Shown: positions 1 through 10,661, counted from the first letter of the stretch. The stretch: DNA of 64,000 bases from Oceanospirillum sp047518265 (GCA_047518265.1 JAKZRG010000008.1:95939-159938), one strand, 5' to 3'. A program made the numbers and translations. The notes: a model not told the origin generated them from the sequence alone.

Positions 1-3000
1 TAACGGTAGGAATTTCAGTGAGCTGACTTTGATGTTGTATATGACGAATGGTTTCTATGCCATCCATACCCGGCATTTTCCAATCCGTAATAATCAGCTT
101 ATAAGGGTCATACTCATTGGCTTTTTCTAGTTTATTAATAGCTGTTTGGCCATCGTTGGCATGATCTACCCTTAGGCCAAAGCCTGCTAGCATGGTGCTG
201 AGGATCTCACAGGCGGATAGATTGTCGTCTACCACCAACACTCGGAAGGCGCCCAACTCGGATGCTGCAGAACGTCTTTGGGAAACAACCCCTTTTTGTT
301 TGCCAAACTGAGCCGTAAATAGGAAGGTGCTACCTTGTCCTGATTCACTCTCAACCCAGATATTGCCTTCCATCATTTCGGTGAGCTTTTTCGAGATGGC
401 TAAGCCTAAGCCTGTACCACCATATTTACGGGTAGTTGAACTGTCTGCCTGACTGAAAGAACGGAACAGTTTTGATTGCTGCTCTTTATCCATGCCGATG
501 CCCGAATCTTTCACCGCAAATTGTAGACAAACAAAGTCTTCACTCTCCTCTTTCACTGAAACCTGAATAACAATATCGCCATTATCTGTAAATTTAACGG
601 CGTTATTACCTAGATTGATAATGATCTGCCCTAGGCGTAAAGGGTCCCCAATCAAAGCAGTAGGAATTGTTGCGGGTAGATCAAACATCAATTCTAGGCC
701 TTTCTCTTCCGCTTTTAAGCCTACAAGATTGGCTAGATTGTCGAAGACATCTTCTAAACGAAATTCAATTCTTTCAATATCAAGTTTGCCGGCCTCAATC
801 TTAGAGAAATCCAGAATATCGTTAATAATGCCCAATAAGCTTTCTGCAGAGCGATGTACCTTCTCTACATAATTTCTCTGTTTTCGATTAAGATCCGTCT
901 GTAGGGCCAAATGACTCATACCAATAATGGCATTCATTGGGGTTCGGATCTCATGGGACATATTGGCTAAGAAATCACTTTTAGCTTGGGTAGCGTCTTC
1001 AGCAATTTTTTTAGCTTTTTGTAAGGCAAAATGGTTTTGTTTGGATTCGTCGATATCCATATGGATACCTACAACACGAGTTGGGTTACCCTCTTCATCT
1101 CTCTCTGTGGCCCGGCCTATGTCTAAAATCCACTTGTAATAACCGTGTTTTGTTCTTAAACGGTGTTCAGACTGATAAATAGGTTCTTTGCCAGAGGCGT
1201 GTGCGCCGAATAATGCCCAAGTCGCTTCCATATCATCTGGATGTACACGAGTCGACCACTCTTCAACCATGGGCGATATTTCTGATTTCTGATAATCCAG
1301 CATTTCGGCCCAGGCATCGTTAATAAAGAGTTCGCCGGTTTTAGGTCTGTAGTCCCATAAACCTAATGAGGCGGCCCGCATCGCAATATCCAGCTGCTCT
1401 TCACTCTCTTTCAGCTTCTCATGGGTTTTTTGTAGGGTTTTCTCTGCTTCTTTCCGTTCGCTAATATCACTAAAAACCACGACACTACCGATAATGTCAT
1501 CACCCTTAGTAATCGGTCGACTGGTGTATTCAACAGGGAAGAAGGAACCGTCTTTACGCCACAGGACCTCATCATCATGAGTGGATGTTAAGCCTTGGCT
1601 AAAAGCGTGATACATGGGGCACTCTTCCACGGGATAATGACGACCATCCGCACGAGTGTGGTGAATTAAAGGGTGTACTTTCTGACCAATAATATCGTCT
1701 TCGTTGTATCCCAACATCGTTGCAGCAGCTGGGTTTATAAAATTAAGTCGCCCATCTTGGCCTACTCCAAATAATCCTTGTCCTACAGAGCTAAGTAATA
1801 GTCGGTTTTTCTCCTCCGCGAAAACCAGCGCTTTTTCACTTTGTCTTCGCTCTGTCATATCCCGAATACTGGCACTGAACAAGATGAGATTATTAATTTC
1901 AAAGCGACTTAAAGACATCTCAATAGCCACTTCATAACCGTCTTTATGCTGCCACGATAGCTCAATGGCACCACCACCAAAGAGCAGAATACTGCCTGAG
2001 GTTAATACCCTCTCGACACCAAGCTCTTCATCGTGAAAACGTTCAGGGATTACCTTTTCAATTCGCTGTCCAATCATCTCGTCGGCAGTGAAACCAAAAA
2101 TATCCACTGCAGATTGATTCCAAACAGAAACAATAGAGTGCTCATCAACCACAACAATCGCATCCTGAGCATTTTCAATAATAGCTCGGATTTTGGTTTC
2201 AGAAACTTCTAAAGCTTGAGTCCTATCATTGACCCTTTGCTCTAATTCATCCTGAACTTTTTGCATGACTTTTGTGGCTCGGTTGCCCAGTGATAATGCT
2301 AGCTGTAGAGCTGCAACCGTCATTAACAGCGTAATGCCTGTAATGATTAAGAGACTCATACGCATGCTGTAATAGCCATTTAAGGCTTCGGAAACATCGA
2401 CTTCGGTAACAACCCCAAGACCGAGATAGGGCTCCCACTTCCAGGCTCCAAACACCTCAACCCCTCGATAATCTGCGTAACCTTTGGTATTGATATTTGC
2501 AATGTTAACAGTGCTCGTGCCACTGGCCTGCTTTACTTTTTGAGCAATGTCTATCATATCTTCAGCCATAAAAGTCAAAGGCCACTGGGCCTGAGCGGTT
2601 TGAGGCTGATAATTGTCTAATAAGTTGCCGCCGGGGTTACGGATATGGAGATGGCGCTGTTGCTGGTTTAATAAACCTAAATCATATAATTGAGATTGGA
2701 AGCGACTATGAGTCAGCAATAGAGCTTGATCGTTAATCAGATAGCTTTCACCGGACTGTCCGATCCTTCCAGCTTGCATAATGCGAGATAGCTGGCCTTG
2801 TAGTGATAAACGTTTGACTAAAACGCCTAGGACACCGCCACTTTTATTTCGAATAGGAGCTGCAAAAAATACACTTAAATCAGAATGATTCGTGTCACTC
2901 TGAGCTTCTATCTGTTCTGATTTATCTCCGGTGTTGTGAGGGTCAGTCGTCGGTGAAACAAAAATGCTTTCACCATTCAACACTTGTTGAAATAATTCTG

Positions 3001-5560
3001 GCGATTGTTTTGCAACCGTTGATAAATGCCCCTGCAGATGTACCTCTCCAGAACCTAGAACAAAGCCTTCCGAGCTAACAATACGGTAATTTTTCCAGTC
3101 AGATTCCTGATTCTTTTCATAGAAAAAGTCATACATCGAGGAGTAACTGTCGATTTGTATCAGGTTGTTTTTATAATCTGTACTTAGCAGTTGTACCGTA
3201 AGCTCCTGTAGTACAGGATCGGCTCCCATACGGGCTAATGTTTTTGTTCTCTCCTCCACCCATGAATGTAAACGCTCAGAAGTACGGCTTTGTACTTCAA
3301 CTAAATCCCCCTTAACGGTCTCTATGGCCAGATATCTATTCTGCATCAGTGTTTGCCACACTAAGATAGATACAAGGATGATCATTACCCCCATAACACT
3401 TAGAATAACCACCCTAGAACTGGCCGTTCCGAAATAACGGGCTAGGTGTTCGTTAGCAAATAAACGAGGTAAAAACAGCGTGGCGAGCAAGAAAACAACC
3501 AGAACTAATGAGACCCACCCTAGGATATCGCTAGGCAGTTCTGTATCGGTAGTGATAGCGAGAATATTGTTATTTTCCTTCTCCTTTACTGGATCGCTTT
3601 GAGGTTTATTGACCCATTTACTGACAATTTTTAAGCGCTCCTCCTCAGAGATTGCAGCTAAGCCTTTTGTCAGGATGCTTTGTAGTACAGGGCTATCTTT
3701 TCGAGAAAACAGGTGTAAAAAAGAGGCCTCAAAATCATTTTGAGCGATGAGCTGCAAACCAATGATCAACTCTTTACGCAGTAAGGCTTCAATCGTAATT
3801 TGGGATTCATATAAGGCATCGGCTTTACCATTTAATACCGCATAGATAGATTCCAACTGGCTCTTGGTTTCTAAGATTTCAATGTCAGGGAATTTATCCG
3901 TAATCTTAGGAATCGTACCGTAGCCCTTTACGATGGCCAGTACTTTGCCTTTTAGGTCGCTAAAACTGCTGATGTTGCGATTACTCTCACTGACATACAG
4001 AAACTCTTTAGCCGAAAAGTAGGCCGGTGAATATAATCCATAAGTTGCTCTTTCATCCGTGTAGTAGGTCGCGGGTAAAAGGTCTATTTCTCCTTGACGG
4101 AAATCATCTAAAAGCACATGCCATTCATCGTTTATTTGTTTAATCTCTAAACCCGTTTTTTGCTGAATCAAAGAGAGGAAGTCACCTGTGATACCGCCGA
4201 TAGAACCATCATCCCTGCTGTGGATAAAAGGGAACCATTCTTCAACACCAACACTTATAACGGGGTTCTCTTTTAACCACTTTTTTTCTTTTTGGGACAG
4301 GATAGGGTTATTAGGTTTAGAGTTATTACCTGTACGCCATGCTTGAAAAAGAGACTCATAATCCTTATATGAAATTGCCGCTAATCCTTTCTGTATAATA
4401 GAGTAAAGCTGAGCTTGATTACGTCTTATGGAAAGAAATATATTATGTTGAGATAAGGGTTGGTATTTGTTGAGTAATATCTGATTATTACCGTTATTGG
4501 TAATATAGTTGTCGGCTATAAACTGCCGATGATAAACAAGATCAACTTCTTTAGCTGCTAGTAGCTGCATTGATCGCTCTATACTGGAGCTTTCAATCAA
4601 GCGACTGTCTTTAAAAATAGGATTGTTTTTAAAATGCTGGATGTGCTGACCATCAACCGCAATTTTCAAACGATTTAAATCATTATCTGTTTTAATGGGT
4701 TTTTCACCCTGTAAACGATAAAGTGCATAATTAAATTTTAAAATTGCACTGGATACGAGTGACTGATCATCTGTTTTGTTTTTAAAGGTGGGTAGTATAT
4801 CTACTCTTTTACCGTTAAGGTTGGTTTCTTTTATATCTTCAATAGGTTGAAATTTTATTGTTAATCCTGTCGTTTTTTCTAGATGATGAATCAATGTTTG
4901 AAAAAAGCTCTGGCTATCCATAGCCCCTTCAATTGGCGGAAAAAAATCTGCTTCAGGTAAACCAACGGTAACAATAGGGTTTTGATTTAACCAAATACGC
5001 TCTTTATTGGTTAGAATGATCTGTTGTGTAGAGCCTTGATTATAATAGATCTCAACAAAGCCTAAGTTTTCGCGGTCAAAAAATATTTCTGCCTGATACT
5101 GATTTAGAGCCTGAATTTTTTCCGGCAAGACTTGGTCATAGGTGAGTTGAGTATCATCACGAAAAAAAGTAATTAGAACCTCTTGATCTACTGATTCCGT
5201 GATTTTAAGCCCCTTAATACTAGGGGTGTCAATTAAGAAGCTTTCTAATACCGCAAATAATTGATCATTGTCTAAGTTGTATACAGCAGTTTTGGTCATT
5301 GCTGCAATTTTATTAGCGAGTAATTGCCCCTCCGTATGTGAGTCGTTTGAATTAGATGTAATGTTGGCGGAGACTGATGTGGTTAATAATAATGCAAATG
5401 ATAATGTGAAAGTTTTTCTAAAGTAGTGCGCTATTTTATTCGATGGTTTCTTGCAGGCGGATGGAGTGATTTTTATTAGGTATATAAATGGTTGTATCAG
5501 CATCAGAAAAATGGATGCTAATACATGAATGTCTCTAGAGCTGTATAACAACTTATTCAT
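1..5560 (-). CDS. Large BvgS-like hybrid sensor histidine kinase (3' end beyond window)
   Basis: One open frame runs from an ATG at 5560 past the left edge (over 1850 codons), so the C-terminus is missing. Translation shows an N-terminal membrane/signal region and two periplasmic solute-binding (SBP_bac_3) domains at about residues 185-420 and 423-650. Two membrane helices follow near 680-736, then a Cache-like extracellular domain to about 1045, a membrane helix near 1080 and three PAS domains (about 1120-1510). The HisKA domain carries the phosphorylated His at about residue 1536 in MSHEIRTPMN. A HATPase domain with GTGLGLAISKKL and a receiver domain with phospho-acceptor Asp about 1826 (ITDWKMPGMDG) follow. 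It should autophosphorylate in response to periplasmic small ligands and pass phosphate along an internal relay. An Hpt or second receiver domain may lie outside the window. The adjacent gene encodes a lone domain of the same sensor type. Confidence 0.9.
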   Translation of the reverse strand, partial: MNKLLYSSRDIHVLASIFLMLIQPFIYLIKITPSACKKPSNKIAHYFRKTFTLSFALLLTTSVSANITSNSNDSHTEGQLLANKIAAMTKTAVYNLDNDQLFAVLESFLIDTPSIKGLKITESVDQEVLITFFRDDTQLTYDQVLPEKIQALNQYQAEIFFDRENLGFVEIYYNQGSTQQIILTNKERIWLNQNPIVTVGLPEADFFPPIEGAMDSQSFFQTLIHHLEKTTGLTIKFQPIEDIKETNLNGKRVDILPTFKNKTDDQSLVSSAILKFNYALYRLQGEKPIKTDNDLNRLKIAVDGQHIQHFKNNPIFKDSRLIESSSIERSMQLLAAKEVDLVYHRQFIADNYITNNGNNQILLNKYQPLSQHNIFLSIRRNQAQLYSIIQKGLAAISYKDYESLFQAWRTGNNSKPNNPILSQKEKKWLKENPVISVGVEEWFPFIHSRDDGSIGGITGDFLSLIQQKTGLEIKQINDEWHVLLDDFRQGEIDLLPATYYTDERATYGLYSPAYFSAKEFLYVSESNRNISSFSDLKGKVLAIVKGYGTIPKITDKFPDIEILETKSQLESIYAVLNGKADALYESQITIEALLRKELIIGLQLIAQNDFEASFLHLFSRKDSPVLQSILTKGLAAISEEERLKIVSKWVNKPQSDPVKEKENNNILAITTDTELPSDILGWVSLVLVVFLLATLFLPRLFANEHLARYFGTASSRVVILSVMGVMIILVSILVWQTLMQNRYLAIETVKGDLVEVQSRTSERLHSWVEERTKTLARMGADPVLQELTVQLLSTDYKNNLIQIDSYSSMYDFFYEKNQESDWKNYRIVSSEGFVLGSGEVHLQGHLSTVAKQSPELFQQVLNGESIFVSPTTDPHNTGDKSEQIEAQSDTNHSDLSVFFAAPIRNKSGGVLGVLVKRLSLQGQLSRIMQAGRIGQSGESYLINDQALLLTHSRFQSQLYDLGLLNQQQRHLHIRNPGGNLLDNYQPQTAQAQWPLTFMAEDMIDIAQKVKQASGTSTVNIANINTKGYADYRGVEVFGAWKWEPYLGLGVVTEVDVSEALNGYYSMRMSLLIITGITLLMTVAALQLALSLGNRATKVMQKVQDELEQRVNDRTQALEVSETKIRAIIENAQDAIVVVDEHSIVSVWNQSAVDIFGFTADEMIGQRIEKVIPERFHDEELGVERVLTSGSILLFGGGAIELSWQHKDGYEVAIEMSLSRFEINNLILFSASIRDMTERRQSEKALVFAEEKNRLLLSSVGQGLFGVGQDGRLNFINPAAATMLGYNEDDIIGQKVHPLIHHTRADGRHYPVEECPMYHAFSQGLTSTHDDEVLWRKDGSFFPVEYTSRPITKGDDIIGSVVVFSDISERKEAEKTLQKTHEKLKESEEQLDIAMRAASLGLWDYRPKTGELFINDAWAEMLDYQKSEISPMVEEWSTRVHPDDMEATWALFGAHASGKEPIYQSEHRLRTKHGYYKWILDIGRATERDEEGNPTRVVGIHMDIDESKQNHFALQKAKKIAEDATQAKSDFLANMSHEIRTPMNAIIGMSHLALQTDLNRKQRNYVEKVHRSAESLLGIINDILDFSKIEAGKLDIERIEFRLEDVFDNLANLVGLKAEEKGLELMFDLPATIPTALIGDPLRLGQIIINLGNNAVKFTDNGDIVIQVSVKEESEDFVCLQFAVKDSGIGMDKEQQSKLFRSFSQADSSTTRKYGGTGLGLAISKKLTEMMEGNIWVESESGQGSTFLFTAQFGKQKGVVSQRRSAASELGAFRVLVVDDNLSACEILSTMLAGFGLRVDHANDGQTAINKLEKANEYDPYKLIITDWKMPGMDGIETIRHIQHQSQLTEIPTV

Positions 5561-5589
5561 AAGAGTGTACCTTAATATTAAACCAGAAG

Positions 5590-6342
5590 TTAAATGCCGT
5601 ATTTATCCAATATTTTTTGGATAACTCCTTCTGTCTTTAACTGGTCTAGTGCACTCTGCCATGTACGGATAATATCAGGATCAGATTCTTTATTAAAAGC
5701 CAGATATAAATAACCTGTCATAAGTGTAACATTATCGATAACTTCAATCTGATCGGCATAACCTAGTTTTTTCGCGTTGTAAACACCGGCATAATAGGCT
5801 GTTGGCCAAGCATCGATTCTGCCCTTTACCAAACGCTTAATGTTTTTCTCATCAGCACCGCTTTGTACAACATCCAAATTATTGAAGCCAAGATTGGATA
5901 ATATTTCATGCGTCGCTACATTTTTAGTTACCCCTATTTTGTCTATTTTTTTAGCATCATCGATATTCTCAAGCTGGATATCGCTGCCTCTCTTTTTAAA
6001 GAAGACAATCTCCAGTTTGGCTAAGGGGCCAACCCATTGATAAAGTTCTTCACGCCCTGGGGTACGTGCTGTGGAGAAGAGGGCGCTATTTTTACGCTTC
6101 TTAAGAACCTTTAAGCTGCGACTCCAAGGATAGACTTTAATGTCGCTATTATGGCCGACTATTTTTTGCACTTCGGTCATTATTTCGATGGAAATACCGG
6201 TCAAAACTTTATTCTCTCCATCCCCTTTATAAAATTGATAGGGTGGAAATTCCTCTGTCATCAAAAAAACATCATTGGCAAAAGCTTGCACGGATAAAGA
6301 GATAAAACAACAAAGAGTGAGTAGTAGGTTACGCAACATCAT
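5590..6342 (-). CDS. Periplasmic solute-binding protein, SBP_bac_3 family (orphan)
   Basis: The 250-residue protein has a signal peptide ending near AFA (about residue 22) and one type II solute-binding fold (EEFPPYQFYKGDG near the N-terminus, a run such as IEIMTEVQKIVG, and a C-terminal LKTEGVIQKILDKYG motif typical of amino-acid-binding proteins). No ABC permease or ATPase genes are near. It sits 30 bp upstream of the sensor kinase gene on the same strand, and that kinase has two domains of the same family, so it may work as a sensor accessory and not in transport. The start has two ATGs in tandem; a GAGGG ribosome site serves either. Confidence 0.85.
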   Translation of the reverse strand: MMLRNLLLTLCCFISLSVQAFANDVFLMTEEFPPYQFYKGDGENKVLTGISIEIMTEVQKIVGHNSDIKVYPWSRSLKVLKKRKNSALFSTARTPGREELYQWVGPLAKLEIVFFKKRGSDIQLENIDDAKKIDKIGVTKNVATHEILSNLGFNNLDVVQSGADEKNIKRLVKGRIDAWPTAYYAGVYNAKKLGYADQIEVIDNVTLMTGYLYLAFNKESDPDIIRTWQSALDQLKTEGVIQKILDKYGI

Positions 6343-6618
6343 CTTCCCTCTGATCTGAATAACTACAGCTGGCTACGCCAATAAAAATGCTGTCGAGTTT
6401 CAAATTAGTATAGACGATAAAAGAATGACCTCTATAGCTAATAGGTCGTGATTAAAAGTTAGGCAAAATCCTCAAAACAGGCATAAAAACAGCTCGTTAA
6501 GTTTAGATACCTAAACAAAAGCCTTTCGATATTTTCTGGAAAAGATTAAGAGGAAAATAGCGGTTGTTATAGAGCTTTTGTTTAGGCGTTAGAAATCTTG
6601 GTTGTCTTAAGAGACTCC

Positions 6619-7101
6619 CTAGCTATCAGCAAAATCTTGTAGAGCCTGCCCTGTTAAGCGATACCCCACCCATTCATTTTGAGGCTTAGCACCAAAGGAC
6701 TCATAAAACTCAATAGCCGGTGTATTCCAGTCCAATACGTTCCACTCAAAACGACCACAACCTTCAGATACTGCTTTTTGTGCAAGATGCTTCAGTAGGG
6801 CTTTACCTGCACCAGAACCACGGCTATCCGGTGTGACATAAAGATCCTCTAGGTAGATGCCGTTACAACCTAACCAAGTAGAGTAATTGTAAAAATACAC
6901 GGCATAACCTACGGCCTTACCATCCAGCTCGCAGATCAAGCCTTTTGCTGTTGCCTTATCGGAAAATAAAGACTGCTCGATATCCGTCACTGAGGCTTTT
7001 ACTTCCTCCGGGGCTTTTTCATAAACTGCCAGCTCAATAATGAGATCTAAAATTAGCGGTGCATCATCGATGGTTGCCGGGCGAATCTGTATATCTGTCA
7101 T
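6619..7101 (-). CDS. GNAT family N-acetyltransferase (diamine acetyltransferase-like)
   Basis: The 160-residue protein resembles the spermidine/spermine (SAT1)-like and thialysine acetyltransferase branch of GNAT enzymes. It has the N-terminal IRPATIDDAPLILDLI motif, the central YLEDLYVTPDSRGSGAGKAL acetyl-CoA loop (R/Q-x-x-G-x-G/A type, about residues 85-104), and the C-terminal WNTPAIEFYESFGA motif. It probably acetylates a primary amine in the cytoplasm. The start ATG is preceded by AGGA at a good distance. It is a single-gene unit, separated from the genes on both sides by about 280-310 bp. Confidence 0.9.
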   Translation of the reverse strand: MTDIQIRPATIDDAPLILDLIIELAVYEKAPEEVKASVTDIEQSLFSDKATAKGLICELDGKAVGYAVYFYNYSTWLGCNGIYLEDLYVTPDSRGSGAGKALLKHLAQKAVSEGCGRFEWNVLDWNTPAIEFYESFGAKPQNEWVGYRLTGQALQDFADS

Positions 7102-7234
7102 AAAGTGTTCCTGAGAAGTTTTATATTAAGAAGGATCATACCCTAGGCAACTGAATTTATTATAGATTTTTCACTCTAATATGCTTTCAAAAGAAAAGAC
7201 CATTTCTAAAGATAAAAACGGCAAAAAATACCGT

Positions 7235-7273
7235 ATAAATAAAAATCCCCCGGCCTGTGAGTCAGACCGAGGG
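7235..7273 (-). terminator. Rho-independent terminator after the DUF1302-DUF1329 operon
   Basis: On the minus strand an 11-bp GC-rich stem with two mismatches (arms 7247-7257 and 7263-7273, 5-nt loop) is followed by a T-rich run (GATTTTTATTT). It lies 140 bp beyond the DUF1329 stop codon. Apart from this hairpin, nothing gene-like is seen in 7102-7410. Confidence 0.75.
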
Positions 7274-7410
7274 AAGGGAGTAGAGAGCTTTTTAAGAGCT
7301 GTCTTTCAACTGTAGTTTGTTTTTCCAGTTTTGCGATGAAACTTTTAAATAAAACTCAGTTAATATTTTTAGCTCGATATCCAATTGAGCCGTGCTTTAT
7401 TGGATAAAGC

Positions 7411-8790
7411 TTAGCGTTTACCCGCACGACGAATGGCTGCTGGTGTAAAATCAGAGTGTTTTGCACTCATGCCAAACTCTAGGCCAACACTTTCTTCATT
7501 GGTCATACCCGTTGTTAGGTAGCGGCCAGATAACAGATCATGCAATGTTTCCATGGTATACCAAGGCGCATTGGCTTCCTGATACTGCACTTTATGTGCT
7601 TCCGCCATACGCCACAGTTGACCACGACCATCATAATGATCCACTACAGCGGCTTGCCAGGTATCTTCATCGATATACAAGCGGCGCTTAGCATAGATAT
7701 GACGTTCGCCTTCTTTTAGCTCTGCATCAACGACCCATACGCGGTGCAATTCATAACGGGTATGCTCTGGATTTAGATGACCGGGTTGTAGGATATCTTT
7801 ATATTTCAGCTCCTTAGAACCGAGTTTAAAGGAGTTATAAGGGATATAGAGTTCTTGCTTACCCACCAGATTCCAGTTGTACTTATCTGGCGCACCATTG
7901 TACATATCGAAGTTATCAGAGGTACGTTGACCATCTGCCGCAAAGCCTGGGCCATCATAAGAAACCTGAGGCGCACGACGTACACGACGCTGACCGGCGT
8001 TATATACCCAAGACTTACGGGCTTCTTTTACCTGATCCAGAGTTTCATGTACCAGTAAAACATTACCGGTTAAGCGTGCTGGAGCCAGAGCCTTCATTGT
8101 GAAGTAAAATAGCATATTGCTGTCTTTATCTTCTTTATATCCATCGCTTAGATATTGTGGCCATACTAGCTGATCCTGAATACGATAAATGGTGTAATCA
8201 CCGTTTTGGTGTACCGGAGCAACTGCCATAGTACGGCCAACAGAACCGCCACGGTAACGAGTGATATGGTTCCAAATCACTTCAAGGCCAGTTTTAGGGA
8301 TAGCAAACGGTACGGTTTCGTCAAAGTCGGTTAAACCATTACCACTAGATGCTAGCTCCGTTTTCACGGCATTCTTTTTCGCTAGGTCATAGACCTTTTG
8401 CGGAAATGCAGCGGAACGACGGGTGGTATAGACCGGCATTTTGTAAGTATCAGGATACTTCTCAAACATCTGAATCTGACCAGCTGATAGCTTGTCTTTA
8501 TATTGATCAAGATTCTGTGCCGTAATAGTAAAAAGTGGCTGATCATTAGCAAAAGGGTTAGCACCGTCGCTACCACCGGTTAAGCCGCCGGTCCACTCAG
8601 GAATGGTACCTTCAGCATTACCGGCTTTTACTGCACCGATATGGGTGAGTTCTGTACCTAGCTTATCCGCTTCGGATTGGCTAACCGCAGCCATAACAGA
8701 ACCTGCGATCAAGCCTGAAGACAGTACGCCAGTCATGAGAAGGGCTTTTGCTATTTTGTTTTTCTGAAAACTTTTGATTGTTGGAATCAT
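7411..8790 (-). CDS. DUF1329 family envelope protein
   Basis: The protein has about 459 residues from ATG 8790, chosen over an upstream ATG at 8814 because AGAGG lies 8 nt before it and the signal peptide then begins normally. The signal peptide ends near GSVMA. The sequence matches the DUF1329 family (LolB/outer-membrane-lipoprotein-sorting-like fold): the N-terminal AVSQSEADKLGTELTHIGA region, a WTGG motif, PEHTRYELHRVWVVDA and IDEDTWQAAVVDHYDGRG. Such proteins are found next to DUF1302 proteins and often RND-type exporters in lipid, sterol or aromatic-ester metabolism loci. The substrate here is unknown. It is the second gene of an operon with DUF1302, 50 bp upstream. Confidence 0.9.
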   Translation of the reverse strand: MIPTIKSFQKNKIAKALLMTGVLSSGLIAGSVMAAVSQSEADKLGTELTHIGAVKAGNAEGTIPEWTGGLTGGSDGANPFANDQPLFTITAQNLDQYKDKLSAGQIQMFEKYPDTYKMPVYTTRRSAAFPQKVYDLAKKNAVKTELASSGNGLTDFDETVPFAIPKTGLEVIWNHITRYRGGSVGRTMAVAPVHQNGDYTIYRIQDQLVWPQYLSDGYKEDKDSNMLFYFTMKALAPARLTGNVLLVHETLDQVKEARKSWVYNAGQRRVRRAPQVSYDGPGFAADGQRTSDNFDMYNGAPDKYNWNLVGKQELYIPYNSFKLGSKELKYKDILQPGHLNPEHTRYELHRVWVVDAELKEGERHIYAKRRLYIDEDTWQAAVVDHYDGRGQLWRMAEAHKVQYQEANAPWYTMETLHDLLSGRYLTTGMTNEESVGLEFGMSAKHSDFTPAAIRRAGKR

Positions 8791-8840
8791 CTGATAAACC
8801 TCTGCAAATCCCACGCTTCATATCGCGTGGCAAGCCATAA

Positions 8841-10661
8841 TTAGAAGGAAGCGCCGATCGTTAGAGACATAAAGTCACGATCTTTTAACTCGTTAAAATC
8901 ACCGCCAAAGTAGCTGGTGTATGAGATGCTGGCGGTATAGGTTTCCATGTAGTCGGCTTTTAGGGCCAAACTGGCGGCTTTACGACCTTCATTAAATTGC
9001 TGCGCAGGCGCAGGGGAGTAACCTTTAACATCATGAGACCAAGCAATGGAGGGTGTTAAGTTCACACCCGCAAAAACGTCGCCATATCTTAAATTGGCAC
9101 GGGCGCGGTAACCCCAGGCGAAATCGGTAACAAAGCCATCATCTTCACCGGGGGCAGCGGTACCAAATACGGAGTTACGACCGTAACGGTGGCCACCTTT
9201 ATCGGCATTATCAAAGTTGTTGATATAAGTCATACCGGCTTCGGTGATAAAGGTCAGACGACTAGCACCCAAAACCTGATCAAAAAACTTCAGACCTGTT
9301 GCTTGTAGCTGTACCACATCGTATTTGTCATAACCTTCTACAGCATCGCCGGGGCCAACGTCTGCGAGTAAGTCATCGACAGCACCCACACCGGTAATAC
9401 CGTCTGTTAACAGGCTATAGAGCAAATCATTACCGTTAATCTGAATCGGCATATCAGGACGATAGCTCACCTCACTGGAAACAGACCAAGAACCTAGGTT
9501 TGTGGCAGCAGTTAAGCCCAGCACCTGAATATCTTCTGGGAAAGCAATTTGATACTGGCCGTCAAAGTCAGTATCCGGTGCTCCAGTTATGGCCAAAGAG
9601 TTATAACCCGTGGTTGAGCGGTAACCATTAATAAAAGGCGCACGGCTATGGTAGTTCAGATAGTAAGCACCAAATTCGGTATCTACTTCTTCTGCGTAGT
9701 AACGGAAGGCTAGACCAAACTGTCCTGCATCATCAGGCTTGTCATCGCCTTTACGGCTAAGCGTGGCGCCTGGTACTAAAAGGTTTTGTGCATCAGGCAT
9801 AGAAGACACAAAGGTTACGCCGTTACAGCCGTCGGCAGCAAAATCTGCACCGGAGAAGTAGGTACCACAGCCATCAATTTCTGTCTTAGCCCACTCCAGT
9901 TGATAAAAACCTTCCACGCTAAGGTTATCGGTCAGGCCCATATTGGCAAACAGCATATTAACCGGTAACAGGCCTTCTTTAATCTCGGCACCAGGGCGAC
10001 GGAATGCAGAAACATCCACAGGGTTAATGGAGTTAACACCGCCTTGGATAAAGGTGCTTTCCCCCCAGCTAACTACTTGTTTACCTAAACGCAGATCCAG
10101 TGGTTTATCACCTATCTCAAAGGAGCCATAAACAAAGGCGTCCATCAGCTCAATGCCAGAGAACTTAGCAAAATCACTGAAGTTTTTATCGTTTAACGGT
10201 GTATTGGCTTCATAATCGTTGCCTAGATGACCGTGGGCTCGATTACCATCTTTCATCTCAGCGTCGTACCAATATTTAGCACGAACAAAGGCACCATAGT
10301 TCTGATAATTCAGCTCTAGGTCGTGTACACCTTTGAAAATTTGGGAAAAGGTTTCACCCTTTTTAAAGTTTTGTGTGGCATCGTCAGAGGTATTACTGCG
10401 GCCTGCTGTACCGCCATTACCTGCGGAGTAAAGGTCCTTAGAGGGATCTTCCATACGCCAGCTGGCACCTAGAGAGATTTGAGACGTCACGTTGCCTTCT
10501 ACTTCTCCCATGGTAAAACTTGCGGCTTGTACGGTACTGGTTGCTAAGCTGCCACCCAGTAGAGCGGCCATAATGGCATAGCTCAATTTATTTCTGATCA
10601 TTCCGGCGGGCTGGGACTGATGAGTTAGGCCCCGTGTATTGTTTTTATTATGTCGACTCAT
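8841..10661 (-). CDS. DUF1302 family outer-membrane beta-barrel-like protein
   Basis: The protein has about 606 residues from ATG 10661, which has AGGAAA upstream; an ATG at 10682 is less well placed. It has an extended N-terminus, a signal peptide ending near TVQAA, and alternating aromatic/polar strands ending in MSLTIGASF with a C-terminal Phe, as in outer-membrane barrels. DUF1302 landmarks include LRLGKQVVSWGESTFIQGG and NSINPVDVSAFRRPGAEIKEG. It probably forms an envelope channel or binding barrel with the DUF1329 partner. The RND/MMPL permease and YCF48-like genes that often join this pair are absent on both sides. Confidence 0.9.
   Translation of the reverse strand: MSRHNKNNTRGLTHQSQPAGMIRNKLSYAIMAALLGGSLATSTVQAASFTMGEVEGNVTSQISLGASWRMEDPSKDLYSAGNGGTAGRSNTSDDATQNFKKGETFSQIFKGVHDLELNYQNYGAFVRAKYWYDAEMKDGNRAHGHLGNDYEANTPLNDKNFSDFAKFSGIELMDAFVYGSFEIGDKPLDLRLGKQVVSWGESTFIQGGVNSINPVDVSAFRRPGAEIKEGLLPVNMLFANMGLTDNLSVEGFYQLEWAKTEIDGCGTYFSGADFAADGCNGVTFVSSMPDAQNLLVPGATLSRKGDDKPDDAGQFGLAFRYYAEEVDTEFGAYYLNYHSRAPFINGYRSTTGYNSLAITGAPDTDFDGQYQIAFPEDIQVLGLTAATNLGSWSVSSEVSYRPDMPIQINGNDLLYSLLTDGITGVGAVDDLLADVGPGDAVEGYDKYDVVQLQATGLKFFDQVLGASRLTFITEAGMTYINNFDNADKGGHRYGRNSVFGTAAPGEDDGFVTDFAWGYRARANLRYGDVFAGVNLTPSIAWSHDVKGYSPAPAQQFNEGRKAASLALKADYMETYTASISYTSYFGGDFNELKDRDFMSLTIGASF

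Noticed and set aside
9786..10131. Open frames antisense inside the DUF1302 gene
   Set aside because: They are shadows of a strongly supported gene on the other strand.
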